A DNA stretch of 64,000 bases, from contig NC_015391.1 of assembly GCF_000195575.1 (NCBI RefSeq), positions 1,418,501 through 1,482,500 on the forward strand. Reading direction: 5' to 3'. A program made the translations under genes and the position numbers. This DNA comes from Carnobacterium sp. 17-4. GTDB taxonomy: Bacteria; Bacillota; Bacilli; Lactobacillales; Carnobacteriaceae. Shown here one piece after another: positions 36,269 through 45,501 of the stretch. The notes below the pieces were generated by a model. It made no database searches. It saw nothing but the letters and a program-made list of their open reading frames with translations, and was not told the origin of the DNA. The first letter of the stretch is position 1. Each line of letters begins with the position of its first letter.

Positions 36269-38365
36269 TTATTTCTTTAATTTTTCTAAAAATAAACCGC
36301 TTAAGTAATTATTTAACAATGGTTCAGAACCCGAATTAAAGATTTCCATAGTCAAATCACTTTCAACAATCGCCGAGCTGATAAAACCTAAAATTTCCTG
36401 CGCATTTTCACTTAATGGGTCTGGACCTAGCATCATTAAAACCCGCTTCATGTGTACTGGATTCCGATCGATTCCAAGCACATCCATAGTATTTGGCAAT
36501 TCATATATGGAAAAAAATGGTTGTTTAATCGTTGCATCAATACAATGAAATAATGCCATGTTTGTATTAGGAAGTCCAATAGGAGCTAATTCCATTCGCT
36601 CCATTAGTTTAGTAGCAACATGCTTACCATCTGTCAAAAATTCGCCTTCTAAACTTTCACAAATGGCCGAAATAATAGAATTTAAGTCCATCATTCCAAT
36701 AGTTTGATGCAAATCAAAATTTTCTAACACACCATTCGCAAGCGTTAATTTCTGATAGAATTCTTTAAATTCAGATTTATCTGTTTGTGGGGTAGTAAGG
36801 ACTAAAGTTTCTTTTCTAACTTTTCCTTTTATCTTTTCGTTGATAATCTGGCGAACATACAATTGAATACTTTTGATTTCGTTATCCATCAATAGCGGTG
36901 TCACTACTTTATACTCCGTTTCAAAACCTTGTAAAAAAATTGTTGATAAAATTAAATCGTATTCATTAAAATCGATCCGGTGAAGTTTTGAAATTCTGGA
37001 AATTTCAATAACTGTTATTTCAGGAATGTGTTTTCGTATACGACTTTCTAATATTTTTGCTGTACCAACTCCGCTTGAACAAATGACCAATGCTTTCAAT
37101 TCTTGTATTTTAGGTTGTCGTTCATAAGCTGAAGCGAAATGAATCACAATATACACAATTTCATTCGGCAAGAAATGGATCAATGGAAATATATGCGTTA
37201 AATTTTCTTTGACCGAAAAACTCAATTGACTATACTGAGTGCTAATTTTATCAAGTAAAGGATTATTGCTCTCAGGCATCGGTGCAATGGCTCGCTTGAG
37301 TGCTGCTGTAATATGAGCCAACAAATCATGAAAAAGTGTCTCATCTTGATTAAAATTCCAGTCCATTTCATTGGAAACGAGTTGAATCAACTCTCTTACC
37401 TTATAACCTAAATCAGCATCATATTCCTGTGAAAAAAAATCATTGCGCAACGGAACATTCAACCCTTGAATTTGAAGCCCTAAAAATTGAATTTCTTCTT
37501 TAGGTATAGTCATTCCATATAGTTTCTGCATAAATTCATAAATAGCTGTGGCTGTTTCCAAACTTTTTGTTTGATTACTATCTGTTAGGAAAGTATTCGT
37601 TTTAAATGATGTGATTTGATACCCTTCTCGCAATCTCATGATGGAGACACACAACAGAATAACTAATCGCTGCAGTTGACTATCCGTAACTTCATCAAAA
37701 TAATGTTGACCAAACTGCTTGACCACAGCATACACATGATACAGATCTTCTTTAGTTAACTGCTTTAAAAATGGGTTTTGTCCATTGCCCCATTCTTTAT
37801 CTTGTGCTTTAGTTTCATTTTCCAATAATTGAAAAAAATCATACTCATTGATTTCACTATGGATCAACCCACTGATGATCAAACGTCGATTGCTTTCAGA
37901 AGCCATTGCTTGAATGCCCTTCGCTTTTTTACGTTCAATATCAATTTGGTAAGCTTTAAAAACCTCTTCTATTGAAACCAAATCAGCCTGGATCGTACTG
38001 ATACTTACTTGAAGGTCAATAGCCAGTGACTCCATTTTCACTTCATTTTCTTGCGTCAAAAGCTTGATAACTAAAGCACTTTGTCGTTGTTGAGCAGTAA
38101 ACTCTTCTGGTGAAGCGTATAATTGCTGCTGCAACTCTCTAAACAAAGCCGGCTTACCAACTAGTCGATAGCCAATATCCAGTTCACGTATCAATTTAAT
38201 TTGATATTGAGCCAATGTACTCTCAAGACTAGAAAGTTCTCTGTAGATCGTGCGATTACTGACCTGCAATTCGTCACTTAAATAATCTAAGGAGACACCA
38301 TTTTTTTGTTCGAGCAAGATTTCTATAATCTTTTTTTCCCTATTGGAAATATACAATTCTTTCAT
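36269..38365 (-). CDS. mtlR: Mannitol operon activator MtlR (PRD-type regulator)
   Basis: This transcriptional activator of about 698 residues is controlled by PTS phosphorylation. In order it has two helix-turn-helix regions (about 10-60 and 80-140), two PRD domains (about 190-400), a IIB-like domain with CSSGVGTAKI (Cys is the phosphosite) and a C-terminal IIA-like domain containing GLPNTNMALFHC. The whole architecture is that of MtlR/ManR/LicR activators. Start choice is uncertain: a TTG at 38380 would add five residues, and neither has a good ribosome site. It lies between mtlA and mtlF, the usual order in lactic acid bacteria. Confidence 0.92.
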   Translation of the reverse strand: MKELYISNREKKIIEILLEQKNGVSLDYLSDELQVSNRTIYRELSSLESTLAQYQIKLIRELDIGYRLVGKPALFRELQQQLYASPEEFTAQQRQSALVIKLLTQENEVKMESLAIDLQVSISTIQADLVSIEEVFKAYQIDIERKKAKGIQAMASESNRRLIISGLIHSEINEYDFFQLLENETKAQDKEWGNGQNPFLKQLTKEDLYHVYAVVKQFGQHYFDEVTDSQLQRLVILLCVSIMRLREGYQITSFKTNTFLTDSNQTKSLETATAIYEFMQKLYGMTIPKEEIQFLGLQIQGLNVPLRNDFFSQEYDADLGYKVRELIQLVSNEMDWNFNQDETLFHDLLAHITAALKRAIAPMPESNNPLLDKISTQYSQLSFSVKENLTHIFPLIHFLPNEIVYIVIHFASAYERQPKIQELKALVICSSGVGTAKILESRIRKHIPEITVIEISRISKLHRIDFNEYDLILSTIFLQGFETEYKVVTPLLMDNEIKSIQLYVRQIINEKIKGKVRKETLVLTTPQTDKSEFKEFYQKLTLANGVLENFDLHQTIGMMDLNSIISAICESLEGEFLTDGKHVATKLMERMELAPIGLPNTNMALFHCIDATIKQPFFSIYELPNTMDVLGIDRNPVHMKRVLMMLGPDPLSENAQEILGFISSAIVESDLTMEIFNSGSEPLLNNYLSGLFLEKLKK

Positions 38366-38390
38366 CTCGTTTCTGGACAAAATTTAAACA

Positions 38391-38426
38391 GATAAAAGCA
38401 GTGAGTCAACACTCACCGCTTTTATC
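38391..38426 (-). terminator. Hairpin between mtlA and mtlR
   Basis: A nearly perfect stem of about 16 bp (GATAAAAGC...GCTTTTATC) lies 36 bases past the mtlA stop. It lacks a strong T-run on the minus strand, so it probably reduces rather than stops mtlR transcription. Confidence 0.6.
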
Positions 38427-38462
38427 CCTTTTTATGTGCATCTTATTGTCAAGATAATATGC

Positions 38463-39914
38463 TTATGATTGATTTTTTAAATTTTCAACAATTTCTTCAT
38501 ATTTAGGACTGTTCAAGAAATTATCAACTGAAACTTGTGTTGCATTTGGCGTCTTTTGTTTCGCGCGCGTTGTCAGTTCTTTTTGCGTAATAACTAATAG
38601 GCCATCTTCATCTGTTAAGTTATTGATAGAAGAATTGGTTACAGAAATGTCCAACCCGGCGTCTTTTACTTTTTTACGCATAATGGAAGCTCCCATTGCA
38701 CTAGATCCCATACCGGCATCACATGCAAAGATAATTCTTTTGACTTCTTTTTGCCCAACAGTTGCTGCATCATCAGTTACAGCTGTTTGAGCAGTAGTAC
38801 CTTTATTTGTTCCTTTTGATTCAGCTTTAAGAGATCTTGATTCTTGAACTTTTGCTGAAAAATTGTCTTCTTCAATAGCTTCTGTTGATTTGTCAGACTT
38901 AAGAATCACCATTGCAACTAGGAATGATACAGCTGCTGCAACAACAACTCCTAAGATAACACCAAGATAACTTCCTCGTGGAGTCATCAATAAGATTGCA
39001 AAAATTGAACCTGGAGAAGCTGCGGCAACTAAACCTGAATTGAAAATTGTGTTTGTAAACGTACCAGCAACCCCACCAGCAATGACAGATAAGAATAAAG
39101 CAGGTTTCATCAATACATATGGGAAGTAAATTTCATGAATCCCACCAATGAACTGAATTAAAATAGCACCAGGAGCAGATGCTTTAGCAGCTCCTTTTCC
39201 AAAGAACGAATAAGCTAATAGTAAACCTAAACCAGGACCAGGATTCGCTTCTAGTAAGAATAGAATAGATTTCCCTGTCTCTGCAGCTTGTTCAATTCCT
39301 AATGGTGTCAATATACCATGATTGATAGCGTTATTCAAAAACAGGATTTTTGCAGGTTCAATAAAAATATTTGCTAATGGCAATAGCCCAGCGTTAACGA
39401 TCCAGTCAACACCACTTGCAAGAAGATTTGTTAATCCGGTTACAAAAGGTCCTACAGCATAAAAAGCAATAATAGCTAAGCCAAATCCGATAATTCCACT
39501 TGAAAAGTTGTTAACTAGCATTTCAAAACCAGCTCTAATTTTATCTCCAAAAAAATCATCAAATTTCTTGATACAATATCCACCTAATGGTCCTAAAGCC
39601 ATAGCTCCGATAAACATTGGAACATCTGAACCTACGATAACACCGATTGTTGCGATTGATCCAACAACTGCTCCGCGTTGTCCGTATACCATACTACCAC
39701 CTGTGTATCCAATTAAGATTGGCAACAGGTATTTCAACATTGGGTCAACCATTGTTGCTAACTGTGCATTTGGCAGCCAACCTGCTTCAATGAACAATGC
39801 CGTAATAATTCCCCAAGCAATAAAAGCACCGATATTCGGCATAACCATACCGCTTAGATAACTACCTATGCGTTGAACGGTAGCTTTCGCTCCCTTTTTT
39901 TCTGTTTGTTCCAC
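38463..39914 (-). CDS. mtlA: Mannitol-specific PTS transporter IICB
   Basis: This 483-residue permease imports and phosphorylates mannitol. Residues 1-340 are the IIC membrane domain with the GGIHEIYFPY motif for substrate binding. The C-terminal IIB domain (about 395-483) carries the phosphocysteine in FACDAGMGSSAMG. A charged linker of about 50 residues joins them. It is the first gene of the mannitol operon and diverges from glmS. No cre site was found in the upstream gap, although MtlR control is expected. Confidence 0.94.
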   Translation of the reverse strand: MEQTEKKGAKATVQRIGSYLSGMVMPNIGAFIAWGIITALFIEAGWLPNAQLATMVDPMLKYLLPILIGYTGGSMVYGQRGAVVGSIATIGVIVGSDVPMFIGAMALGPLGGYCIKKFDDFFGDKIRAGFEMLVNNFSSGIIGFGLAIIAFYAVGPFVTGLTNLLASGVDWIVNAGLLPLANIFIEPAKILFLNNAINHGILTPLGIEQAAETGKSILFLLEANPGPGLGLLLAYSFFGKGAAKASAPGAILIQFIGGIHEIYFPYVLMKPALFLSVIAGGVAGTFTNTIFNSGLVAAASPGSIFAILLMTPRGSYLGVILGVVVAAAVSFLVAMVILKSDKSTEAIEEDNFSAKVQESRSLKAESKGTNKGTTAQTAVTDDAATVGQKEVKRIIFACDAGMGSSAMGASIMRKKVKDAGLDISVTNSSINNLTDEDGLLVITQKELTTRAKQKTPNATQVSVDNFLNSPKYEEIVENLKNQS

Positions 39915-40317
39915 AATAACTCCTCCTCAAACTTTTTTGTTAAGTTAATCTTAACGCGGTTTGTATCCGATTACAACAGAGTGTAGTGTTGAGTTTGTCA
40001 TCACATGCTTTGTCAAAAGTACCGATAACATTCCCTTGTCAACTCAACATCCTTTAACATCCTAATAAATGCTGTCATCATTAAACTGATATAGACCAAT
40101 ATACCACTTTTAAAAAAAGTGTTGACTTTATTTTTCAAATCCCTTATCATTAACCTGCTTGACAGATTAACAACTTTTTTTAGTGTATATACCAATTTAA
40201 CATTATACACTTGAAAATCATTTTTATAAGTACTTTATCATCAGAAAAAAACACTAAAGAAGTTGACTTCAGTATGAAACTCTCTATTAAATAAAGAAAA
40301 GAAAGTAGGAATTTAGC
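39915..40317. promoter_or_regulatory. Divergent mtlA/glmS intergenic region with probable glmS promoter
   Basis: This 403-base gap should hold the mtlA promoter and MtlR site (not resolved) and the glmS promoter. On the plus strand TTGACT (40263-40268) and TATTAA (40285-40290) are 16 bases apart and about 28 bases before the glmS start. The resulting short leader leaves no room for a glmS ribozyme. Confidence 0.5.
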
Positions 40318-42126
40318 ATGTGTGGAATCGTAGGATATATTGGAAGACAAGATGCAAAAGATATTTTATTACAAGGACTTGAAATGTTAGAATACCGTGG
40401 TTACGACTCAGCTGGTATTTATGTAATGGACGATCAAGATAAAGGACATTTATTTAAAGAAAAAGGACGCATTGCTGCTTTAAGAGAAAAAGTAGACCAT
40501 AACGTTCCTGCAAAAACAGGTATCGGACATACACGTTGGGCAACTCACGGTGTACCAAGTGTTGAAAATGCTCATCCTCATCAATCAAATAGTGGTCGTT
40601 TTAACCTTGTTCATAATGGAGTAATCGAAAATTACAAAGCAGTAAGAGATGCTTTCCTTACAGATACAATGTTGCATAGCGATACAGATACTGAAATTAT
40701 TGTACAATTGATTGCTTGGTACGTTGAAGAAGAAGGATTAGAAACAATCGATGCTTTCAAGAAAGCAATTGTAGCTCTGAAAGGATCTTACGCATTAGCT
40801 TTGATTGACAATGAAAATCCAGATGTTGTTTATGCAGCGAAAAATAAAAGTCCTCTTCTATTAGGTAGAGGTGATGGTTTTAATGTTATTTGTAGCGATG
40901 CTATGGCAATGATTCAAGAAACGAATCAATTTGTTGAACTGATGGATGGCGAAATTGCTACATTAACAGTAGATGACATCAAAATTGAAACACTAGCTGG
41001 TGACGTGATCACCCGTGCTTCATATACTGCTTTATTGGATGCAAATGATTTAAGCAAAGGTACTTACCCTCACTACATGGCAAAAGAAATTGATGAACAG
41101 CCTGCTGTTATGCGTAAAATTGTTCAAAATTATCAGAATGACAATGGCGAATTAGAAATTGATTCAGCTATTCTTGAAGAAATGACAGCAAGTGACCGTA
41201 TCTACATTATCGCTTGTGGGACAAGTTACAATGCTGGATGGGTTGGCAAACAAATTATTGAAAACTTGACCAATATTCCTACAGAAGTTCATTTATCTAG
41301 TGAATTTGGTTACAATACTCCTTTATTGACTGAAAAACCATTCTTCATCTTCTTATCTCAAAGTGGAGAAACAGCTGACAGTCGTCAAGTATTGGTAAAA
41401 ATAAATGATTTGAACTTCCCTTCTCTAACATTGACAAACGTACCAGGTTCTACTCTTTCTAGAGAAGCAAAATATACTTTATTGTTGCACGCTGGCCCAG
41501 AAATCGCTGTCGCTTCAACAAAGGCTTACACAGCTCAAATCGCTGTACTTGCAATCCTTGGAGAGCTTGCTGGTCGCAAAAAAGGATTAGAATTAGATGT
41601 AGATATGGCACATGAACTAGGTATTGCCGCTACAGCAATTGAATCTATTATCGATGAAAAAGAAATTTTCGAACAATTATCTGTTACACATTTAAGTATC
41701 AGTCGTAACGCATTTTATATTGGACGTAGTATTGATTACTATGTTGTTATGGAAGCTGCACTTAAATTAAAAGAAGTTTCTTATGTTCAAACAGAAGGAT
41801 TCGCAGCTGGCGAGTTGAAACATGGAACAATTGCATTAATTGAAGAAGGTACTCCAGTTATTTCAATTATTACGGATGAAGCAACTGCTGGACACACTCG
41901 TGGAAATGCACAAGAAGTTATTTCTCGTGGAGCTCATAGCATGATTATTGCTATGGAAGGTCTAGATCAATCAGGTGACGCATACGTATTGCCAAGAGTG
42001 CACAACTTATTAACTCCATTAGTTAGTGTTATTCCTACTCAACTAATTGCTTATTACACAAGCTTACATCGTGGTAACGACGTTGATAAACCAAGAAACT
42101 TAGCTAAAAGCGTAACTGTTGAGTAA
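40318..42126 (+). CDS. glmS: Glutamine-fructose-6-phosphate aminotransferase
   Basis: This 602-residue enzyme makes glucosamine 6-phosphate from fructose 6-phosphate and glutamine, the first step to UDP-GlcNAc for peptidoglycan and surface sugars. The N-terminal nucleophile Cys2 (MCGIVGY) and GHTRWATHG belong to the glutaminase domain; two SIS domains follow, with ACGTSYNAG and SQSGETADS. It ends with the conserved NLAKSVTVE. It has its own promoter and a strong terminator. Bacillus glmS is controlled by a self-cleaving ribozyme; nothing like it fits the short leader here. Confidence 0.97.
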   Translation: MCGIVGYIGRQDAKDILLQGLEMLEYRGYDSAGIYVMDDQDKGHLFKEKGRIAALREKVDHNVPAKTGIGHTRWATHGVPSVENAHPHQSNSGRFNLVHNGVIENYKAVRDAFLTDTMLHSDTDTEIIVQLIAWYVEEEGLETIDAFKKAIVALKGSYALALIDNENPDVVYAAKNKSPLLLGRGDGFNVICSDAMAMIQETNQFVELMDGEIATLTVDDIKIETLAGDVITRASYTALLDANDLSKGTYPHYMAKEIDEQPAVMRKIVQNYQNDNGELEIDSAILEEMTASDRIYIIACGTSYNAGWVGKQIIENLTNIPTEVHLSSEFGYNTPLLTEKPFFIFLSQSGETADSRQVLVKINDLNFPSLTLTNVPGSTLSREAKYTLLLHAGPEIAVASTKAYTAQIAVLAILGELAGRKKGLELDVDMAHELGIAATAIESIIDEKEIFEQLSVTHLSISRNAFYIGRSIDYYVVMEAALKLKEVSYVQTEGFAAGELKHGTIALIEEGTPVISIITDEATAGHTRGNAQEVISRGAHSMIIAMEGLDQSGDAYVLPRVHNLLTPLVSVIPTQLIAYYTSLHRGNDVDKPRNLAKSVTVE

Positions 42127-42154
42127 ACCTGTAAAGTTTATTCTTAATTAATCG

Positions 42155-42202
42155 AAAATCCCAATAGGTATGAAGGAAATACTTCATGCCTATTGGGATT
42201 TT
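42155..42202. terminator. Terminator of glmS
   Basis: A stem of about 20 bp (42155-42175 with 42182-42202) around AATCCCAATAGG has A and T flanks. It also faces the convergent gene at 42219. Confidence 0.88.
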
Positions 42203-42218
42203 TATATCTATTGGTCGT

Positions 42219-42764
42219 TTAATTGGATTCTATCCATACACAACCAATTGTTTGTGACGCTGGTAAAATAGCCGTGTATCTTCCATGATTATCATAAGCT
42301 TTGAAAAATAATTTTCCCTCTTGATCGTAACCATATGCATAAACCACTACCCAATGATTTTTATAGGGACTGCCAAATAAAGTTGCCGTACCAACTGCTA
42401 CTGGGACCGGGTCCTTCCTATTTAATAGTGAAACTATTTTACGCTCAGGAACAAAATGCATCTTAACAGAAAAATCAGGGTTATCTTTTAGTACCCAATC
42501 CAATCCACGCCAAACGTCCCAGGGAAAAGTTCCTTTATATGGAAAGGTATCGTCAATAACTGTCTTTAATCCGGTAATCAATTTCTGTTTTTCTAATTCT
42601 ATTCCATACCGTTGGTTGAAAGCATCGTGCAGAATCACTGCTCCAACATACGTTCCACATATTCCAGGTTTTACGGCATTTATCCATGTTTTGTATTTTC
42701 GAAAACGAGCCGGACTAAGCCCAACCCACTTGGATGGAAAAGCAGTCTTTAGTTTTTCTGACAT
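42219..42764 (-). CDS. C39-like papain-fold cysteine peptidase-like protein, tentative
   Basis: The protein of 181 residues starts at the ATG at 42764, behind a GGGGGG ribosome site; the longer frame from 42818 begins inside a terminator stem. Candidate catalytic residues in the right order are Cys36 (GICGTY), His137 (KNHWVVV) and Asp158 or Asn159 (YDNH). The spacing is typical of papain-like C39-type folds. There is no signal peptide. It lies downstream of lpd but beyond its terminator. Activity and substrate are unknown; it could be a peptidase, a bacteriocin-leader-like peptidase or an inactive relative. Confidence 0.6.
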   Translation of the reverse strand: MSEKLKTAFPSKWVGLSPARFRKYKTWINAVKPGICGTYVGAVILHDAFNQRYGIELEKQKLITGLKTVIDDTFPYKGTFPWDVWRGLDWVLKDNPDFSVKMHFVPERKIVSLLNRKDPVPVAVGTATLFGSPYKNHWVVVYAYGYDQEGKLFFKAYDNHGRYTAILPASQTIGCVWIESN

Positions 42765-42817
42765 TTTAATCCCCCCTTGTTTTGTTAACAATTTCTCCTT
42801 ACCGTAATTTAAATACA

Positions 42818-42860
42818 AAAAAGCTTGTAAGTAAAGAAAATCCTTTACTTACAAGCTTTT
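42818..42860 (-). terminator. Terminator of lpd
   Basis: A stem of 18-19 bp (42818-42836 with 42843-42860) built on AAGCTTGTAAGTAAAG has a T-run on the minus strand, about 10 bases past the lpd stop. Confidence 0.88.
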
Positions 42861-42871
42861 AGTTTATCGGT

Positions 42872-44263
42872 TTACATGTGGATTGGTAATCCTAAAGCTA
42901 ATTCAGCTGTATCCATTACTGATTCTGCAAGTGATGGATGAGCGTGGATGGTTAATGAAATATCTTCAGCGACCATACCTAATTCAATCGCTAATGCTAA
43001 TTCAGCAATAACATCTCCTGCGCTTACTCCAATAACTTGAGCTCCCACAATTTTATTTGTTTTTTCTTCAGTGATCATGCGAACAAATCCTTCAGCCGCA
43101 TCTAATGATAATGCACGTCCATTACCTGCTAACGAGAATTTGCTGACTTTGTACTCTTTATTGCCTTTAACTTCATCAGCTGATAATCCTACTGTAGCAA
43201 TTTCAGGTTCTGTATATGCAGCAATTGGCATCGTTTTATAATTCACAACGACTTCTTTACCCGAAATAACTTCTGCCACGATTTTTGCGTCATGGCTGGC
43301 TTTGTGGGCAAATGCTGGTCCTGGAGTAATATCTCCAATTGCATAAACGCCTTCAACACCAGTTCTCAATGAATCGTCTACATCAATTCTACCATTCTCT
43401 AATAACTTAACGCCAACTGCTTCTAAATTCAATTTAGATGTATTAGGCACTCGTCCAGCAGAAACCAAAACATAATCTGATTCAATCATTTCTTCTTTGC
43501 CATCTTTTTCATAAGTGACGGTTACTACGTCATTTGTTTGTGAAGATTTAGTTATGTTTACACCTTCAATAACGTCTACACCTTTATCTGCATAACTTTT
43601 CTTGACCAATTTCACCATATCTTTATCAAAGAAGTTGATAATGCTGTCTTCTTTTTCAAGAATGGTTACTTTAGAGCCGAAATTATTAAAAGCAAAAGCT
43701 AATTGAGTGGCAACATAACCGCCGCCTACGATTACTAAACGTTTTGGAAGTTCTTTAATGTTTAAACCGCCCGTGGTGTCTACAATACGTCCACCAAATG
43801 GAACTTCTGGAACTGCTAATGGTGAACTACCTGTAGCAATAACAACATTTTTAAATTCAAAATCTTGAGATCCATCTTTAGTTTCAACAGTTAAATGATT
43901 TTTATCAGTAAAAACAGCTGTTCCACGAATAATTTCTACTTTGTTTTTTTTCAATAAACCTTCAACACCGCGCGTTAACATGCTTACAACTTTAGTATCT
44001 TTCCAGTTTTGCATTTTTGTAATATCCAACGTTACATTAGAAGTTGTGATTCCAAAGACTTCAGAGTGTTGTGCATTGTGAAAATGATGTCCAGCAGTAA
44101 TTAACGCTTTAGAAGGAATACATCCGACGTTTAAACAAACTCCACCGATGTATTCTTTTTCAATAATTGTAACTTTTTGTCCTAGTTGTGCTGCTCGAAT
44201 TGCTGCAACGTAGCCTCCTGGACCAGCTCCAATAATAATCGTTTCTTTTTGAATAGTTGCCAT
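42872..44263 (-). CDS. lpdA: Dihydrolipoamide dehydrogenase
   Basis: This 463-residue flavoprotein reoxidises the lipoyl groups of 2-oxo-acid dehydrogenase complexes with NAD. The FAD motif GAGPGGYVA, the redox disulfide Cys43/Cys48 (CLNVGCIPSK), a second nucleotide motif VGGGYVA and the C-terminal HAHPSLAE with its His-Glu pair are all intact. It is monocistronic here: no E1 or E2 gene accompanies it, so it presumably serves complexes encoded elsewhere. Other disulfide oxidoreductases share motifs, but CLNVGC with HAHPSLAES is diagnostic. Confidence 0.94.
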   Translation of the reverse strand: MATIQKETIIIGAGPGGYVAAIRAAQLGQKVTIIEKEYIGGVCLNVGCIPSKALITAGHHFHNAQHSEVFGITTSNVTLDITKMQNWKDTKVVSMLTRGVEGLLKKNKVEIIRGTAVFTDKNHLTVETKDGSQDFEFKNVVIATGSSPLAVPEVPFGGRIVDTTGGLNIKELPKRLVIVGGGYVATQLAFAFNNFGSKVTILEKEDSIINFFDKDMVKLVKKSYADKGVDVIEGVNITKSSQTNDVVTVTYEKDGKEEMIESDYVLVSAGRVPNTSKLNLEAVGVKLLENGRIDVDDSLRTGVEGVYAIGDITPGPAFAHKASHDAKIVAEVISGKEVVVNYKTMPIAAYTEPEIATVGLSADEVKGNKEYKVSKFSLAGNGRALSLDAAEGFVRMITEEKTNKIVGAQVIGVSAGDVIAELALAIELGMVAEDISLTIHAHPSLAESVMDTAELALGLPIHM

Positions 44264-44333
44264 GATAGGTCAACTCCTTCTTATTTTTTACCTATTAACT
44301 TTTAAAAAAGATAATAGATAGATTCACATCCCT

Positions 44334-44361
44334 ATTTTACTTGAAAAACCGAAATATTCAA
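44334..44361 (-). promoter_or_regulatory. Probable lpd promoter with overlapping inverted repeat
   Basis: On the minus strand TTGAAT (44356-44361) and TAAAAT (44334-44339) are 16 bases apart. The spacer edges form ACTTGAA/TTCAAGT, an inverted repeat that could bind a regulator. Confidence 0.5.
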
Positions 44362-44457
44362 GTAAATTCAACTAAGTATGTGAAAAAAATTCAAAAAAAC
44401 CGCATTCTCGCTTCGAATTATTTGAATGAAATGTGAAATACCACAACATTTTTAAAA

Positions 44458-45417
44458 TTAATCGAATGATTTGTTTCTCATTTTCCAAAATTTATAATAA
44501 ACCATAGTCATTTTCCTAGCCATTATACAAGACATTTTAATATCTTGGCTGTTAAGTTCATCTATGGAAAACCGATACAAATTTTGCTTCGCTTCTTCGA
44601 TTTGATGGTGGTCTTGAACCTCTTCATTTAGAAGTTGCATCAATAATTGAATAGAATAATTAACATAAATATCTTTTATTGTTGAAACATCAAAGTTGTC
44701 TAATTCCTTTGTTAAATCAATGATTTCCAGTAGTGCTTTAGGTCCAGAAAGTTTTTCTTTAGTAATATCATTAAAGAAAGAGGTATGCTTATAGGCTATA
44801 TAATGATAATGCAAATTAGGGTCAAATATAATTTTATTACTTTTTAATATACATTGTACACACATCAACAAATCACCAAAAATGTCTAACGTCGAATTAA
44901 ACTCTAAAACAGGATCAACTCTGAATAAATCGATAGAAAAAAGTTTGTTACATAAAAAACTTTTCAATCGGAAATGATCAACGATTTTATTCAGAGCAGT
45001 CTCTTTAGTCCAATTAACGTTGCTTGAAGGTTCTATATATTCTTTATCATCCTGATCTAATTCTTCTCCATAGTTAGCTATGACTATGTCTGCTTTATTT
45101 TTAATAATCGTTAGTATTAACTTTTCGAACATCAAACCATCTATTCGGTCAATTGGATCAATAAAACTGACATATTCACCTTTAGCTGAAAGTAATCCAG
45201 TATTCAAAGCGTCATAATGCCCTTTTACTTCTTTATGAAGTACTTTAAAACGAGGATCTACTCGTGCAAATCGATCACATATAGCAGCACTCATATCGGT
45301 AGACCCTTCATTGATTAAAATAATTTCAATGTTTCTATAAGATTGAAATCTTAAGCTATTTAAACAATGTTTTAAAACATTTTCCACATTATATACAGGA
45401 ACAATGATAGACAACAT
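44458..45417 (-). CDS. GT2 family glycosyltransferase with degenerate motifs
   Basis: This GT-A fold glycosyltransferase of 319 residues starts at the ATG at 45417, behind AAAGGAGGAG. The start MLSIIVPVYNVE is canonical, but the usual NDGSTD is NEGSTD and the usual DSDD/DPDD is DPID. These are the nucleotide- and metal-binding positions, so activity or donor preference may be altered. The C-terminal 110 residues are helical and charged, without a membrane segment. It is the last gene of the surface-polysaccharide cluster, 85 bases after the CapD-like gene. Its sugar is not predictable. Confidence 0.83.
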   Translation of the reverse strand: MLSIIVPVYNVENVLKHCLNSLRFQSYRNIEIILINEGSTDMSAAICDRFARVDPRFKVLHKEVKGHYDALNTGLLSAKGEYVSFIDPIDRIDGLMFEKLILTIIKNKADIVIANYGEELDQDDKEYIEPSSNVNWTKETALNKIVDHFRLKSFLCNKLFSIDLFRVDPVLEFNSTLDIFGDLLMCVQCILKSNKIIFDPNLHYHYIAYKHTSFFNDITKEKLSGPKALLEIIDLTKELDNFDVSTIKDIYVNYSIQLLMQLLNEEVQDHHQIEEAKQNLYRFSIDELNSQDIKMSCIMARKMTMVYYKFWKMRNKSFD

Positions 45418-45501
45418 AACTGCTCCTCCTTTCTGCATAACATCATGGATAAGCAGCCTATTCCATGTTCCTTTCTTTAAAGTTTCTTGTATAAAAAATT
45501 G

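Noticed and set aside
40013-40210. 65-codon minus-strand open frame between mtlA and glmS
   Set aside because: No ribosome site, Lys/Leu/Phe-rich low-complexity translation and position in a divergent promoter region; most likely chance.
40290-40317. Possible glmS ribozyme upstream of glmS
   Set aside because: The promoter at 40263-40290 leaves a leader of under 30 bases, too short for the ribozyme, and no core sequence is seen.
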